Positions 26,750 through 35,368 of a stretch of 64,000 bases of DNA are shown one piece after another; within the stretch, counting starts at the first letter, position 1, and every line of letters begins with the position of its first letter. The stretch lies in assembly GCF_001434835.1 (NCBI RefSeq), contig NZ_AZDV01000026.1, forward strand, positions 124,001 to 188,000. The letters run 5' to 3'. A program made the translations under genes and the position numbers. This stretch comes from Levilactobacillus acidifarinae DSM 19394 = JCM 15949. GTDB taxonomy: Bacteria > Bacillota > Bacilli > Lactobacillales > Lactobacillaceae. The notes under the pieces were generated by a model that searched no databases, was not told where the DNA came from, and worked only from the letters and a program-made list of their open reading frames with translations.

Positions 26750-27643
26750 ATGGAGGGACAAATTCGCCAATCGCTGAGCGGTTTTTACGACGTCTTCAGT
26801 GACGGGCAGCTTTACCGGACCCGCGCCCGGGGGAACTTCCGCAAGAAGCGGGTGACCCCGCTGGTGGGGGACCGAGTCGAGTTCGAAAGTTCCACCCCCA
26901 AGGAAGGCTACATCTTAAAGATTTTGCCGCGGGATAACGCGTTGACCCGGCCCCCGGTCGCTAACATCGACCAGGGCGTAGTGGTCACCGCCGTTAAGGC
27001 CCCCGATTTTTCCACCAACCTGTTGGACCGGCAACTGATCGCCTTAGAGGTCAGCCACATCGCACCGGTGATCTACTTGACCAAAACCGACCTGATCGAC
27101 GACCAGCAGTACCAGGCGTTTGAGACCCTGGCGGCGGGGTACCGGCGGATTGGCTATCCGGTCATCTTGAGCCGGGAACCATTCGCCGCGGCGGGCTTAG
27201 ACCAGTTGCGTGACCTGCTAGCGAACAAGGAGACCGTGATCATGGGGCAGACCGGGGCGGGAAAATCCACCCTGCTCAACCACATCTCACCCGATCTGAC
27301 GCTCGCGACCGGTGAAATCTCGACCGCGTTGAACCGGGGCCGGCACACCACCCGTAAGGTAAGTCTGATGCCCGTGGCGGGCGGCTTAGTGGCCGACACG
27401 CCGGGGTTCTCGTCTTACGATACGTTGACCATCGACTACCGGGAATTGGGGCAATATTTCCCCGAATTTTTGGCGCTGGCCAATCAGTGTCGGTTCCGGG
27501 GATGCGTGCACGTTAACGAACCTGGTTGCGCGGTCAAGGCCGCGTTAGAGGCCGGCGACCTCCTGCAGAGTCGTTACGATAACTACCTGCAGTTACTCAC
27601 GTTGTTAAAGAACCAAAAACCTGTTTACAATAAAAAGAAATGA
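26750..27643 (+). CDS. rsgA: Ribosome small-subunit GTPase RsgA
   Basis: A 297-aa circularly permuted GTPase checking 30S maturation. An OB-fold covers ~1-65. The GTPase motifs then come in the order TKTD (G4), GQTGAGKSTLLN (G1) and DTPGFSS (G3), and the C-terminal zinc site reads CRFRGCVHVNEPGC. I start at ATG 26750 because AAAGGAGGTG precedes it; the same frame is open further upstream through the terminator, which is not a plausible coding start. Confidence 0.96.
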   Translation: MEGQIRQSLSGFYDVFSDGQLYRTRARGNFRKKRVTPLVGDRVEFESSTPKEGYILKILPRDNALTRPPVANIDQGVVVTAVKAPDFSTNLLDRQLIALEVSHIAPVIYLTKTDLIDDQQYQAFETLAAGYRRIGYPVILSREPFAAAGLDQLRDLLANKETVIMGQTGAGKSTLLNHISPDLTLATGEISTALNRGRHTTRKVSLMPVAGGLVADTPGFSSYDTLTIDYRELGQYFPEFLALANQCRFRGCVHVNEPGCAVKAALEAGDLLQSRYDNYLQLLTLLKNQKPVYNKKK

Positions 27644-27655
27644 GGAAGAAAATTT

Positions 27656-28309
27656 ATGATTAAAGTAGCGCCATCCATTTTAAGTGCGGATTATGTCAAC
27701 TTACAACCAGATATCGAAAAGGTCGACCAGGCCGGTGCCGAAGTCTTACACATCGATATCATGGACGGTCAATTCGTGCCCGCTTTATCCTACGGTCCCG
27801 GTTGGGTCAAGGCCATCCGGCCCATTACCAAGATGGTCTTAGACGTCCACATGATGGTGCAAAATCCAGAACGTTACGTGGATGACTTTGCCAAGGCCGG
27901 CGCCGATATCATCGGGGTCCACGTCGAAGCCACGCCGCACATTCACCGGGCCTTACAAATGATTCAAAACGCCGGTGTGACGCCCGAAGTGGTTATCAAC
28001 CCCGGGACGCCCGTTAGTGCCATCGAACCCGTCTTAGACATGGTCGGTCAAGTGCTGGTCATGACGGTCAACCCTGGCTTTGGGGGCCAAAAGTTCCTGC
28101 ACAGCACGGTCGAAAAGATCGCCCAATTAGACGCCATCAAGAAGGCCAAGGGCTACAACTTTGACATCGAAGTCGACGGTGGGGTCAACGACCAGACCGT
28201 GGTTGAATGTGCTAAGGCCGGTGCGACGGTCGCCGTTGCGGGCTCTTACGTCTTCAACGCCGATGATCCGGCTGCCCGGGTTCAAGCGTTAAAGGACGCC
28301 ACGAAGTAA
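27656..28309 (+). CDS. rpe: Ribulose-phosphate 3-epimerase
   Basis: A 217-aa TIM-barrel enzyme interconverting ribulose-5-P and xylulose-5-P in the pentose phosphate and phosphoketolase routes. Motifs are VAPSILSADYVNL, HIDIMDGQFVP (metal ligands), MTVNPGFGGQKF and IEVDGGVN. Its final base is shared with the ATG of thiN, implying coupling. It sits in the conserved rsgA-rpe-thiN order. Confidence 0.97.
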   Translation: MIKVAPSILSADYVNLQPDIEKVDQAGAEVLHIDIMDGQFVPALSYGPGWVKAIRPITKMVLDVHMMVQNPERYVDDFAKAGADIIGVHVEATPHIHRALQMIQNAGVTPEVVINPGTPVSAIEPVLDMVGQVLVMTVNPGFGGQKFLHSTVEKIAQLDAIKKAKGYNFDIEVDGGVNDQTVVECAKAGATVAVAGSYVFNADDPAARVQALKDATK

Positions 28310-28980
28310 TGCCACGGGGGGGAACGTTTAATCTATTGGTGGGCGGTCCCAAGGCCGAATGGCCGGCGAACCTGACCCAAATTGACGGGACCTGGATCGG
28401 GGTCGATCGGGGGACCTTACGGTTGATCGAGCAAAATATCCAGCCCGTCGCAGCCATCGGGGACTTCGATTCTTTACAGGAACCGGAACTGCAACTGGTG
28501 CGACGTAACGTCAAGGACGTCCGCTCCGCTCAGGCGGAAAAGGACTTCACGGACACCCAGATGGCGGTCATGGTGGCCTTTCGCGACTACCACGCCGAAC
28601 GGGTCGACATCTACGGCGCCACGGGCGGCCGCTTGGATCACTTCTTGGCCAACCTGTTTTTGGTACTGGAACCCCAATACAAGCGCTATGCGGGGCAGAT
28701 TCGCTTGATTGACCGACAGAATACGATTTCATTTTTCTTGCCGGGCCAGTACACGATTCATAAGGAGCCCGATAAGCGTTATCTGGCCTTCGTGCCGTTG
28801 ACGCCGATCGATCACCTGACCTTAAGCGACGAGAAGTACGAACTGCACGACGAACCGATTCCGTACGCGATTTCCTTTGCTAGCAACGAGTTTGTGGGCG
28901 AAACGGGGCGTTTTCGGTTCGATACCGGGTTGTTGTGTGTCATCCAGAGTAGTGACACCTACGAGGCGCACCACGAATAA
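28309..28980 (+). CDS. thiN: Thiamine pyrophosphokinase
   Basis: A 223-aa enzyme transferring pyrophosphate from ATP to thiamine to make TPP, the cofactor of transketolase and phosphoketolase. Signatures are GVDRGTLRLI, AAIGDFDSLQ, AEKDFTDTQMA and IYGATGGRLDHFLANLFL. The start codon overlaps the rpe stop. A terminator follows. Confidence 0.95.
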   Translation: MPRGGTFNLLVGGPKAEWPANLTQIDGTWIGVDRGTLRLIEQNIQPVAAIGDFDSLQEPELQLVRRNVKDVRSAQAEKDFTDTQMAVMVAFRDYHAERVDIYGATGGRLDHFLANLFLVLEPQYKRYAGQIRLIDRQNTISFFLPGQYTIHKEPDKRYLAFVPLTPIDHLTLSDEKYELHDEPIPYAISFASNEFVGETGRFRFDTGLLCVIQSSDTYEAHHE

Positions 28981-28988
28981 GTAACTTA

Positions 28989-29026
28989 AAAATGGCATCC
29001 TGACGTTGGTCGGGGTGCCATTTTAG
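28989..29026 (+). terminator. Terminator after thiN
   Basis: AAAATGGCA (28989-28997) pairs with TGCCATTTT (29016-29024). Confidence 0.8.
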
Positions 29027-29103
29027 CATGGGGGATTAATTTGTTTTTCCTATTAAGTAGTGGTGAATTGGGGCGTCAGGTCATGAGCGGGCAATCCAGG
29101 CAC

Positions 29104-29143
29104 AAAAAAATGCACCACCCGGAAAAATCCGAGCCGTGCATTT
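29104..29143 (-). terminator. Terminator of rpmB
   Basis: On the minus strand AAATGCAC pairs with GTGCATTT, followed by a run of seven T (plus A at 29104-29110). Confidence 0.9.
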
Positions 29144-29165
29144 GTTTTATAAGCCGTGTTTAAAA

Positions 29166-29351
29166 CTAAACGCGGGTTACCTTACCTGATTTCAAAGTCC
29201 GGGCAGAAACCCAAACCTTCTTTGGCTTACCGTCTACTAAGATGCGAACCTTTTGCAAGTTCGGCTTCCAAGCACGACGAGTCGAGTTTAAGGCGTGGGA
29301 ACGCTTGTTACCGAAGCGCGTCCGCTTGCCGTTGATAAAATCCTTTGCCAT
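29166..29351 (-). CDS. rpmB: Ribosomal protein L28
   Basis: A 61-aa protein with the standard start [20 protein letters not shown] and basic body. I start at ATG 29351, which has AAAGGAGG upstream; a longer reading through 29378 would include the ribosome site. It is transcribed divergently from yloU-fakA, as in B. subtilis. The leader contains an attenuator-like hairpin. Confidence 0.97.
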   Translation of the reverse strand: MAKDFINGKRTRFGNKRSHALNSTRRAWKPNLQKVRILVDGKPKKVWVSARTLKSGKVTRV

Positions 29352-29387
29352 GGCGTAAACCCTCCTTTGTGGATTCATTACTTTTTA

Positions 29388-29413
29388 AAAAGCAGGTGCT
29401 TTTTACTCACCTG
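29388..29413 (-). promoter_or_regulatory. Attenuator-like hairpin in the rpmB leader
   Basis: On the minus strand CAGGTG (29413-29408), a 9-nt loop, CACCTG (29398-29393), then CTTTTT. It lies between the promoter and the ribosome site of rpmB, so it could stop transcription before the gene. Confidence 0.5.
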
Positions 29414-29429
29414 ACTAATTTACCATACA

Positions 29430-29458
29430 ATTTTACGGAACGCAATATTTTCTTTCAA
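29430..29458 (-). promoter_or_regulatory. Promoter of rpmB
   Basis: On the minus strand TTGAAA (29458-29453), a 17-bp spacer, then TAAAAT (29435-29430). Confidence 0.8.
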
Positions 29459-29686
29459 GGATTTTTACTTGACACTTAATTAGCGTCAACTCGTGGTTTT
29501 TGGTGTTCCTATTTCTATTTTTCGGTGGGTTGTGGTAAGATTAATTTCTGTTAAGCTTACCTGTAGGGCTTAGTGGGTCGATGAGCGGCTGATGAGTCGG
29601 TTTCAGCCGGAAGATGAATCACTAAACTTGGCATGACTCGTCCTATATGGTAACAGATTCTATTCTTTGACAAGGAGGCTATTTCC
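29459..29686. other. Remainder of the divergent rpmB / yloU intergenic region
   Basis: The 335-bp gap between rpmB and yloU holds the rpmB leader and promoter (listed separately). On the plus side there is an extended -10, TG-G-TAAGAT (29533-29541), for yloU-fakA. The leader that follows contains the repeated arms GGCTGATGAGTCGG and CAGCCGGAAGATGAATC. I see no further gene. Confidence 0.55.
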
Positions 29687-30049
29687 ATGGCCGTAAAGAT
29701 TAAGACTCAGTACGGAACAATTGATATTACCAATGAAGTGATTGCGACCGTAGTTGGGGGTGCCGCGACTGATAATTATGGTGTCGTGGGCATGGCAAGC
29801 AAGAATCAAATTCGGGATAACGTCAACGATATTCTCCGCCGGGAAAACTACGCCCGGGGGGTCGTCGTTCGCCAAGAAGATAACGGTGTGGCGATCGACG
29901 TGTACGTCATCGTCAGCTACGGGACCAAGATTTCCGAAGTCTCACGTAACGTTCAATCTAAAGTCAAATATAACCTGGAAACGATGCTGGGCGTCACTGC
30001 GAACTCGGTGAACGTCGTCGTCCAAGGGGTACGGGTATTGGCGGATTAG
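29687..30049 (+). CDS. yloU: Asp23/Gls24 family protein, YloU-like
   Basis: A 120-aa Asp23-family protein with TQYGTIDITNEVIATVVGGAA and VIVSYGTKISEVSRNVQSKV, paralogous to the one at 6565. Its neighbour fakA is conserved across Firmicutes. Its molecular role is not established; family members are linked to membrane or envelope homeostasis. The ribosome site is AAGGAGG. Confidence 0.92.
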   Translation: MAVKIKTQYGTIDITNEVIATVVGGAATDNYGVVGMASKNQIRDNVNDILRRENYARGVVVRQEDNGVAIDVYVIVSYGTKISEVSRNVQSKVKYNLETMLGVTANSVNVVVQGVRVLAD

Positions 30050-30085
30050 CCAACCAGACGACCGAAAGTCAAGGAGGATACTTAG

Positions 30086-31783
30086 TTGAAAGTCACAGAA
30101 ATTACTAATCTTGAGTTTGGTAAGATGGTTCAGGCCGCCTCGCAAAAACTAAACCAAAACGCTGATTTTATTAATTCATTAAACGTCTTTCCGGTGCCCG
30201 ATGGGGATACGGGAACCAACATGAGTTTGTCACTGGCCAGTGGGGCCAAATACGAACGTGATGCCGATACTACGGCGGTCGGGGCATTATCGGTCGCCCT
30301 GGCCAAGGGCCTTTTGATGGGCGCGCGGGGCAACTCCGGGGTCATCTTATCCCAAATTTTCCGGGGCTTTTCGCGGAAATTAACCGATAAGACCACCCTG
30401 ACGGCCCAGGACCTGGCCGACGGATTCGCTGCCGGGGCCGAAACGGCCTATAAGGCGGTCATGAAGCCGACCGAAGGGACCATTTTGACCGTTGTGCGGG
30501 AAGGTGCTCAGGCGGGGTTGAACGCCGCCAAGGACACCGATGACGTCTTAGTGGTCATGGATGCGGTCCGCAAGGCTGCGGCCGACGCCTTAGCCACCAC
30601 GCCGGACCTCTTACCCGTCTTAAAGCAGGTGGGGGTCGTGGATTCCGGGGGTCAAGGCTTGAGCTTTGTCCTGGAAGCCTTTGACGATTCGTTGAACGGC
30701 CGGGTGGCGGAAACCGCCGATTACAAGCCCGACGACGCCGAGATGGACGAAATGATCAACGCCACCCACCACCAAAGCGCCCAGGGGAAGTTGGACCCGG
30801 CCAGCATCAAATACGGTTACTGTACCGAAATTATGGTGCGGATCGGCCGTGGCAAGCAGGTCGACCACAAGTTCGATTACGATACGTTCTACAACTATCT
30901 GGCCGACTTAGGCGACTCTTTGCTGGTGGTCAACGACGATGAAATCGTGAAGGTCCACGTCCACACGGAACACCCCGGCAAGGTGATTGCCTGGGGTCAA
31001 GAGTTCGGGGACCTAGCGAAGGTCAAGGTCGACAACATGCGGATGCAACAGGAGACCATCATGGATAAAGACGATGATCAACCCGCCACCGCGACGCCGG
31101 CCGTAGCCGCACCAGCCGCCGAAACGCCGGATACCGCGATCATTGCGATCGTGGCCGGTGACGGCTTAGCCACGCTCTTTAAGAGTTTAGGCGTCACCCA
31201 CGTGGTTCAGGGGGGGCAGACCATGAACCCAAGTACCCAGGACATCGTCGACGCCATTAACGCCTCGAAGGCTAAGCGCGCCATTGTCTTGCCGAACAAC
31301 AAGAACATCTTCTTAGCCGCCGAACAGGCCGCGAAGGTCGCCGATATCCCAACGGTCATCGTGCACGCCAAGACGGTCTCGCAAGGGATGACCGCCATGC
31401 TGGGATACAACCCCGACGCCGAATTAGCCGATAACCAGGCCTCGATGGAAGATAACCTCAGTACGGTCAAGAGTGGCCAAGTGACTCACGCCATTCGCGA
31501 CACCCAACTCGATGGCTTTGACATCAAAGAGGGTAACTACATGGGCATCGTCGACGGTACTATTCAGGTGACCGCCGCCGACCTACTGGAAACGGCGGTC
31601 GACACGGTGAAGGCCATGCTCGATGACGACAGTGAAATCGTCACGATTATTTATGGGGCCGACACCAACGCCGATTTGGCGGATCAACTCCAGCAACGGG
31701 TCACCGACTTAGACGGCGACCTAGAAACAGAAGTTCACGAAGGGGACCAGCCGGTTTATCCATTCTTGATTTCGGTGGAATAA
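30086..31783 (+). CDS. fakA: Fatty acid kinase catalytic subunit FakA (DAK phosphatase family)
   Basis: A 565-aa protein. The N-terminal Dak2/DhaL-like ATP-binding domain (~1-200) shows PVPDGDTGTNMSLSLASGA, with the metal-binding aspartates, and GARGNSGVILSQIFRG. The middle and C-terminal domains are of the YloV type. With FakB it phosphorylates exogenous fatty acids, feeding PlsX/PlsY, and plsX lies nearby at 35369. Translation starts at TTG 30086, 7 bp after AAGGAGGA; there is no competing ATG. Confidence 0.94.
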   Translation: MKVTEITNLEFGKMVQAASQKLNQNADFINSLNVFPVPDGDTGTNMSLSLASGAKYERDADTTAVGALSVALAKGLLMGARGNSGVILSQIFRGFSRKLTDKTTLTAQDLADGFAAGAETAYKAVMKPTEGTILTVVREGAQAGLNAAKDTDDVLVVMDAVRKAAADALATTPDLLPVLKQVGVVDSGGQGLSFVLEAFDDSLNGRVAETADYKPDDAEMDEMINATHHQSAQGKLDPASIKYGYCTEIMVRIGRGKQVDHKFDYDTFYNYLADLGDSLLVVNDDEIVKVHVHTEHPGKVIAWGQEFGDLAKVKVDNMRMQQETIMDKDDDQPATATPAVAAPAAETPDTAIIAIVAGDGLATLFKSLGVTHVVQGGQTMNPSTQDIVDAINASKAKRAIVLPNNKNIFLAAEQAAKVADIPTVIVHAKTVSQGMTAMLGYNPDAELADNQASMEDNLSTVKSGQVTHAIRDTQLDGFDIKEGNYMGIVDGTIQVTAADLLETAVDTVKAMLDDDSEIVTIIYGADTNADLADQLQQRVTDLDGDLETEVHEGDQPVYPFLISVE

Positions 31784-31796
31784 CCCTGATTCTCGT

Positions 31797-31830
31797 AAAA
31801 GATTGGACATCCGTGTCCAATCTTTTTTAT
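31797..31830 (+). terminator. Terminator after fakA
   Basis: AAAAGATTGGACA (31797-31809), a 4-nt loop, and a perfect complement at 31814-31826, then T's. The IS begins a few bases later. Confidence 0.93.
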
Positions 31831-31836
31831 TGATAG

Positions 31837-31883
31837 TTGGGCGAGAAGCCACGTTTTTTTAAGGACGTGATGAATCGCCCTAA
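31837..31883 (+). repeat. Left-end imperfect palindrome of the IS
   Basis: TTGGGCGA (31837-31844) pairs with TCGCCCTAA (31875-31883), and the inner CACGT pairs with ACGTG. This is the type of subterminal hairpin recognised by Y1 (TnpA) transposases. Confidence 0.7.
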
Positions 31884-31992
31884 CCTTTTCGTGTACTTGT
31901 AAACCGTATTACTAGTAAAGCAGCTATATACTGATACTGGAACAGTTACTTGAATAACTAATGAGATAGGCTTTGCGAAAGGTGGTGATTCG

Positions 31993-33156
31993 ATGCTGAA
32001 GGGTATCAAGCTTCGCCTGTATCCGACTCGAGCTCAAGAAGGCCAGTTATGGCAATTGTTTGGCAATAATCGCTTTGTTTGGAATCAAATGTTAGCGATG
32101 GCCAAGGCCCGGTATAAAAATAATCCAAGTAGTCATTTCATCAATGAATATGGCATGAATAATCTGCTCAAAGCCCTCAAAATTGAATATCCCTTTCTTA
32201 AACTCAGTGATTCAACTAGCCTACAGGTCGTAAATCATCAGTTAGCACAAGCTTTTTCGATGCTGTTCAAACATCGCGGTGGTCAACCACACTTTAAATC
32301 ACGCCGGTCAGCTAAACAGGCGTATACCGGCCGCTTTCCTACTAGTACGCAACTAGTGGTGGCTAAGCGTCGAGTCAAATTACCAAAACTCAGTAGTATC
32401 AAAACTAGTAAAACGGGTCAGCTGGTTAATGGTCAAGTTAAGCGTTATACTGTTAGCCATGACGCTACAGGACGTTACTATCTCAGCATTCAAGTCGAAT
32501 TCCCGGATCCTAAATGCTTTCCTAAAACGGGTGTTCAAGTGGGAATCGACTTGGGCGTAACTAACTTAGCGATTACCTCTGGCGGCCAGAAGTATCCTAA
32601 ATTTCAAGCGCCCTGGGAGAAACAACAAGGGACTACGTGGCAACGGAAGTTTGATCGGCGCAAACATCAAGCCAAGATTAATGTGATTCAGTGGAACCAT
32701 GATAAAGCTCACTTGATTAAGCTGGAACTCAATGACTATAAAAACTGGCAGCGAGCTAGGCAAATCAAAGCGCGCTACCAGCGTAAATTCGCTAATCGAC
32801 GCAAAGATTACTTGAACAAACTGACGACTCAGTTAGTCAAAGCCTACGACGTGATTGTGATTGAAGATTTAAAAGTCAAGAATCTGATGCACAATCATCA
32901 CTTGGCCAAGTCAATTGCCAATGCCAGCTGGTACCAATTTCGAACCATGCTGGATTACAAGTGTCAGTGGTATGGCAAGCAGCTTAGAGTAGTTAGCCTC
33001 AACTATACCAGCCAACAATGTTCTAGCTGTGGGTTTCAAAGTGGTCAGAAGCCACTCGAAATTCGTGAATGGACTTGTCCAAAGTGTGGGACACACCATG
33101 ATCGTGATATCAATGCAGCCGTTAATATCCTACATAGAGGACTAAAAACGGTCTAA
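31993..33156 (+). CDS. tnpB: RNA-guided endonuclease TnpB (IS200/IS605 OrfB)
   Basis: A 387-aa protein of standard length with an N-terminal HTH domain ([29 protein letters not shown]) and a RuvC-like nuclease domain. All three catalytic acids are visible: D in [10 protein letters not shown] in VIEDLKVKN and D in [10 protein letters not shown]. The zinc ribbon CSSCGF...CPKCG is intact, so it appears active. By family it uses a right-end-derived RNA to cut DNA next to a target-adjacent motif and helps retain the element. A GGTGGTG ribosome site precedes ATG 31993. Confidence 0.95.
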   Translation: MLKGIKLRLYPTRAQEGQLWQLFGNNRFVWNQMLAMAKARYKNNPSSHFINEYGMNNLLKALKIEYPFLKLSDSTSLQVVNHQLAQAFSMLFKHRGGQPHFKSRRSAKQAYTGRFPTSTQLVVAKRRVKLPKLSSIKTSKTGQLVNGQVKRYTVSHDATGRYYLSIQVEFPDPKCFPKTGVQVGIDLGVTNLAITSGGQKYPKFQAPWEKQQGTTWQRKFDRRKHQAKINVIQWNHDKAHLIKLELNDYKNWQRARQIKARYQRKFANRRKDYLNKLTTQLVKAYDVIVIEDLKVKNLMHNHHLAKSIANASWYQFRTMLDYKCQWYGKQLRVVSLNYTSQQCSSCGFQSGQKPLEIREWTCPKCGTHHDRDINAAVNILHRGLKTV

Positions 33157-33293
33157 TAAGAACCATGAGGCTAGGGACTAGCCTTGGTAAAAAAGTTGAG
33201 TTCTGTGAGTTAGGTACTCGGAATACCGACATAACAGCCTAAACACTCCTCAATGTTCCCAGAAGCTCGGTCGTTTACGGCCGGGTAGTTCAC
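33157..33293 (+). ncRNA. Putative reRNA (omega RNA) scaffold at the IS right end
   Basis: The segment after tnpB contains GGCTAG/CTAGCC (about 33169-33184), CGG-AATA-CCG (about 33220-33230) and a final stem CGGTCG/CGGCCG (about 33268-33283). It then ends ...GGGTAGTTCAC. By analogy with ISDra2 the RNA overlaps the tnpB end, and its guide is the flank just after position 33293, here CATAGACGTAAGGAGGCGAG. Confidence 0.6.
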
Positions 33294-33317
33294 CATAGAC
33301 GTAAGGAGGCGAGCAGG

Positions 33318-35351
33318 ATGGCGAGTTTAAACGATACGGTCGGTGAACTCAGTGGTGTGGGTCCCAAACGGGTCCAGGCCCTAAAGGAATTGGAGATTGA
33401 AAATATCAACGACCTGTTGACCTACTTTCCGTTTCGCTACGAGGACTTGCAGGCCAAGGATCCCAGCGAATTGACCGACCAGGCGAAAATCACCCTGAAG
33501 GGCACGGTGGCCGCCGAAGCGGTGTTGACGCGCTTCGGGCGTAAGAAGACGCGGTTGAACTTCCGGCTACTCCTCGACGACCACAACGTCATCCCGGTGA
33601 CCTTCTTTAATCAGCCGTGGTTACGCGATCAGATCGAGACCGGCAGTCAACTGATTGTTTACGGTCGGTTCGACGCCAAACGGCAGAGCCTGTCCGGGAT
33701 GAAGATCTTAAGCAGTGCTAACGGCGCGATGGGGTCGATCTACCCGGCCAATAAGGAGATTCGCCAGGCCACCATCAAAAAGCTGGTGGCGGCCGCTTAT
33801 GAGGCCTATGCGCCGGTCATTGTGGATCTGATCCCTGAGACCGTGCGCGAGCAGTACCGGTTATTACACCGTAAGCAGATGATTCACGACATGCATTTTC
33901 CGGCCAATGCGAACGCCGCGGCCGCGGCCCGGCGGACGGCTAAGTTCGAGGAATTTTTCCTGTTTGAATTGCGGTTGCAGATCATGAAACAACAGGACCA
34001 CACCCTGTATGGTCAGCAGTTGGCCTACGACCTGCCACGCCTGAAGGCCTTTATCGCCAGTCTGCCTTACGAATTGACGGCGGCGCAAAAAAAGGTGGTC
34101 AACGAGATCTGTTACGACCTCAAACGGCCGATTCACATGAATCGCCTGCTCCAGGGGGACGTGGGGAGCGGGAAGACCGTGGTGGCCGCCATCGCCATGT
34201 ACGCCGCCATCACGGCCGGCACGCAGACGGTGTTGATGGCCCCCACGGAAATCCTGGCCGAACAACACGCCAACAACCTGGCCAAGCTGTTCGCGGACTT
34301 TCCCGTGAACGTGGCGTTACTGACCGGGGCCACCAAACCGGCCGCTCGGAAGGTTTTACTCCCGCAAATCGCCAATGGTGAGGTAAACTTAGTGGTGGGG
34401 ACCCACGCGCTGATCCAACCCGAGGTCCACTACCATCATCTGGGCTTAGCGGTGATTGATGAACAACACCGTTTCGGGGTGAACCAACGCCAGGCACTCC
34501 GCCAAAAGGGCGCCCAGCCCGATATTCTAGCGATGACCGCCACGCCGATTCCCCGGACCCTGGCCATCACGGCCTACGGGGAGATGGACGTGTCGGTGAT
34601 CAACGAACTGCCGGCCGGTCGCCAACCGATTGAGACCACCTGGATTCGCAGTAATCAGGAAAGCACCATGTTGCGCCGGGTCAAGGACGAACTGGCCGCC
34701 GGCTCGCAGGCCTACGTGGTGACGCCGCTGATTGAGGAATCCGAAGCGGTCGACATGAAGAACGCCGAGGCCATTTACGAACGCTTCAAGGCGGAATTTG
34801 AACCGCGCTACAAAGTGGGACTGTTACACGGGCGGATGAAAAATGACGAAAAAAACGCCATCATGGCCGCCTTTAAGGCTAACGAATTTCAAGTCTTGGT
34901 GGCCACAACCGTCATCGAAGTCGGCGTCGACGTGCCCAACGCCACGTTGATGCTGATTTACGACGCCGACCACTTTGGCTTAGCCCAGTTACATCAGTTA
35001 CGCGGTCGGGTCGGTCGGGGCAAGAAGGCCTCGACCTGTATCCTGATTGCCGACCCCAAGAACCAACTGGCTATCGAGCGGATGACCACCATGACTAGCA
35101 CCACCGACGGGTTCGTATTGTCCCAAAAGGACCTGGAACTACGGGGAGCCGGGGATGTCTTGGGTCGCCGCCAGTCCGGGGTGCCCGACTTTAAGGTCGG
35201 CGACCCGGTGGCCGACCTCAACATCTTAAGTGCCGCGCAGCAGGTGGCTAAGACGGTGGTCGACGAAAATGATTGGGAGAATCAAGATGCCAATTTAGCC
35301 GTGGCGGCGTTTTTGACGACCACGGCGCACCAAACCACGACTATGGATTAA
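33318..35351 (+). CDS. recG: ATP-dependent DNA helicase RecG
   Basis: A 677-aa branch-migrating helicase. The wedge/OB domain covers ~1-160 (GVGPKRVQALKEL at the start). Walker A is LLQGDVGSGKTVVAAIAMY, and the DEAH-type box is VIDEQHRFGVNQRQ. Motif III is MTATPIPRT and motif VI is QLRGRVGRGKKAS. The C-terminus shows LRGAGDVLGRRQSG. The preceding IS inserted only ~25 bp upstream, so the ribosome site (AAGGAGG) is intact but read-through from fakA now passes through the IS. Confidence 0.97.
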   Translation: MASLNDTVGELSGVGPKRVQALKELEIENINDLLTYFPFRYEDLQAKDPSELTDQAKITLKGTVAAEAVLTRFGRKKTRLNFRLLLDDHNVIPVTFFNQPWLRDQIETGSQLIVYGRFDAKRQSLSGMKILSSANGAMGSIYPANKEIRQATIKKLVAAAYEAYAPVIVDLIPETVREQYRLLHRKQMIHDMHFPANANAAAAARRTAKFEEFFLFELRLQIMKQQDHTLYGQQLAYDLPRLKAFIASLPYELTAAQKKVVNEICYDLKRPIHMNRLLQGDVGSGKTVVAAIAMYAAITAGTQTVLMAPTEILAEQHANNLAKLFADFPVNVALLTGATKPAARKVLLPQIANGEVNLVVGTHALIQPEVHYHHLGLAVIDEQHRFGVNQRQALRQKGAQPDILAMTATPIPRTLAITAYGEMDVSVINELPAGRQPIETTWIRSNQESTMLRRVKDELAAGSQAYVVTPLIEESEAVDMKNAEAIYERFKAEFEPRYKVGLLHGRMKNDEKNAIMAAFKANEFQVLVATTVIEVGVDVPNATLMLIYDADHFGLAQLHQLRGRVGRGKKASTCILIADPKNQLAIERMTTMTSTTDGFVLSQKDLELRGAGDVLGRRQSGVPDFKVGDPVADLNILSAAQQVAKTVVDENDWENQDANLAVAAFLTTTAHQTTTMD

Positions 35352-35368
35352 TAAAGGAGCGAAACTTC

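Larger units (their letters stand above)
31835..33293 (+). mobile_element. IS200/IS605-family element (TnpB-only, IS1341-like)
   Basis: The element lies between the fakA terminator and the recG ribosome site. The left boundary follows TTGAT (31830-31834), a known target motif type for this family. A subterminal imperfect palindrome is at 31837-31883. The right end finishes in a hairpin and GTTCAC (33288-33293). It encodes tnpB but no tnpA. Codon and base composition are clearly more A/T-rich than the surrounding genes. Boundaries are inferred from structure and need an empty-site comparison. Confidence 0.8.
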
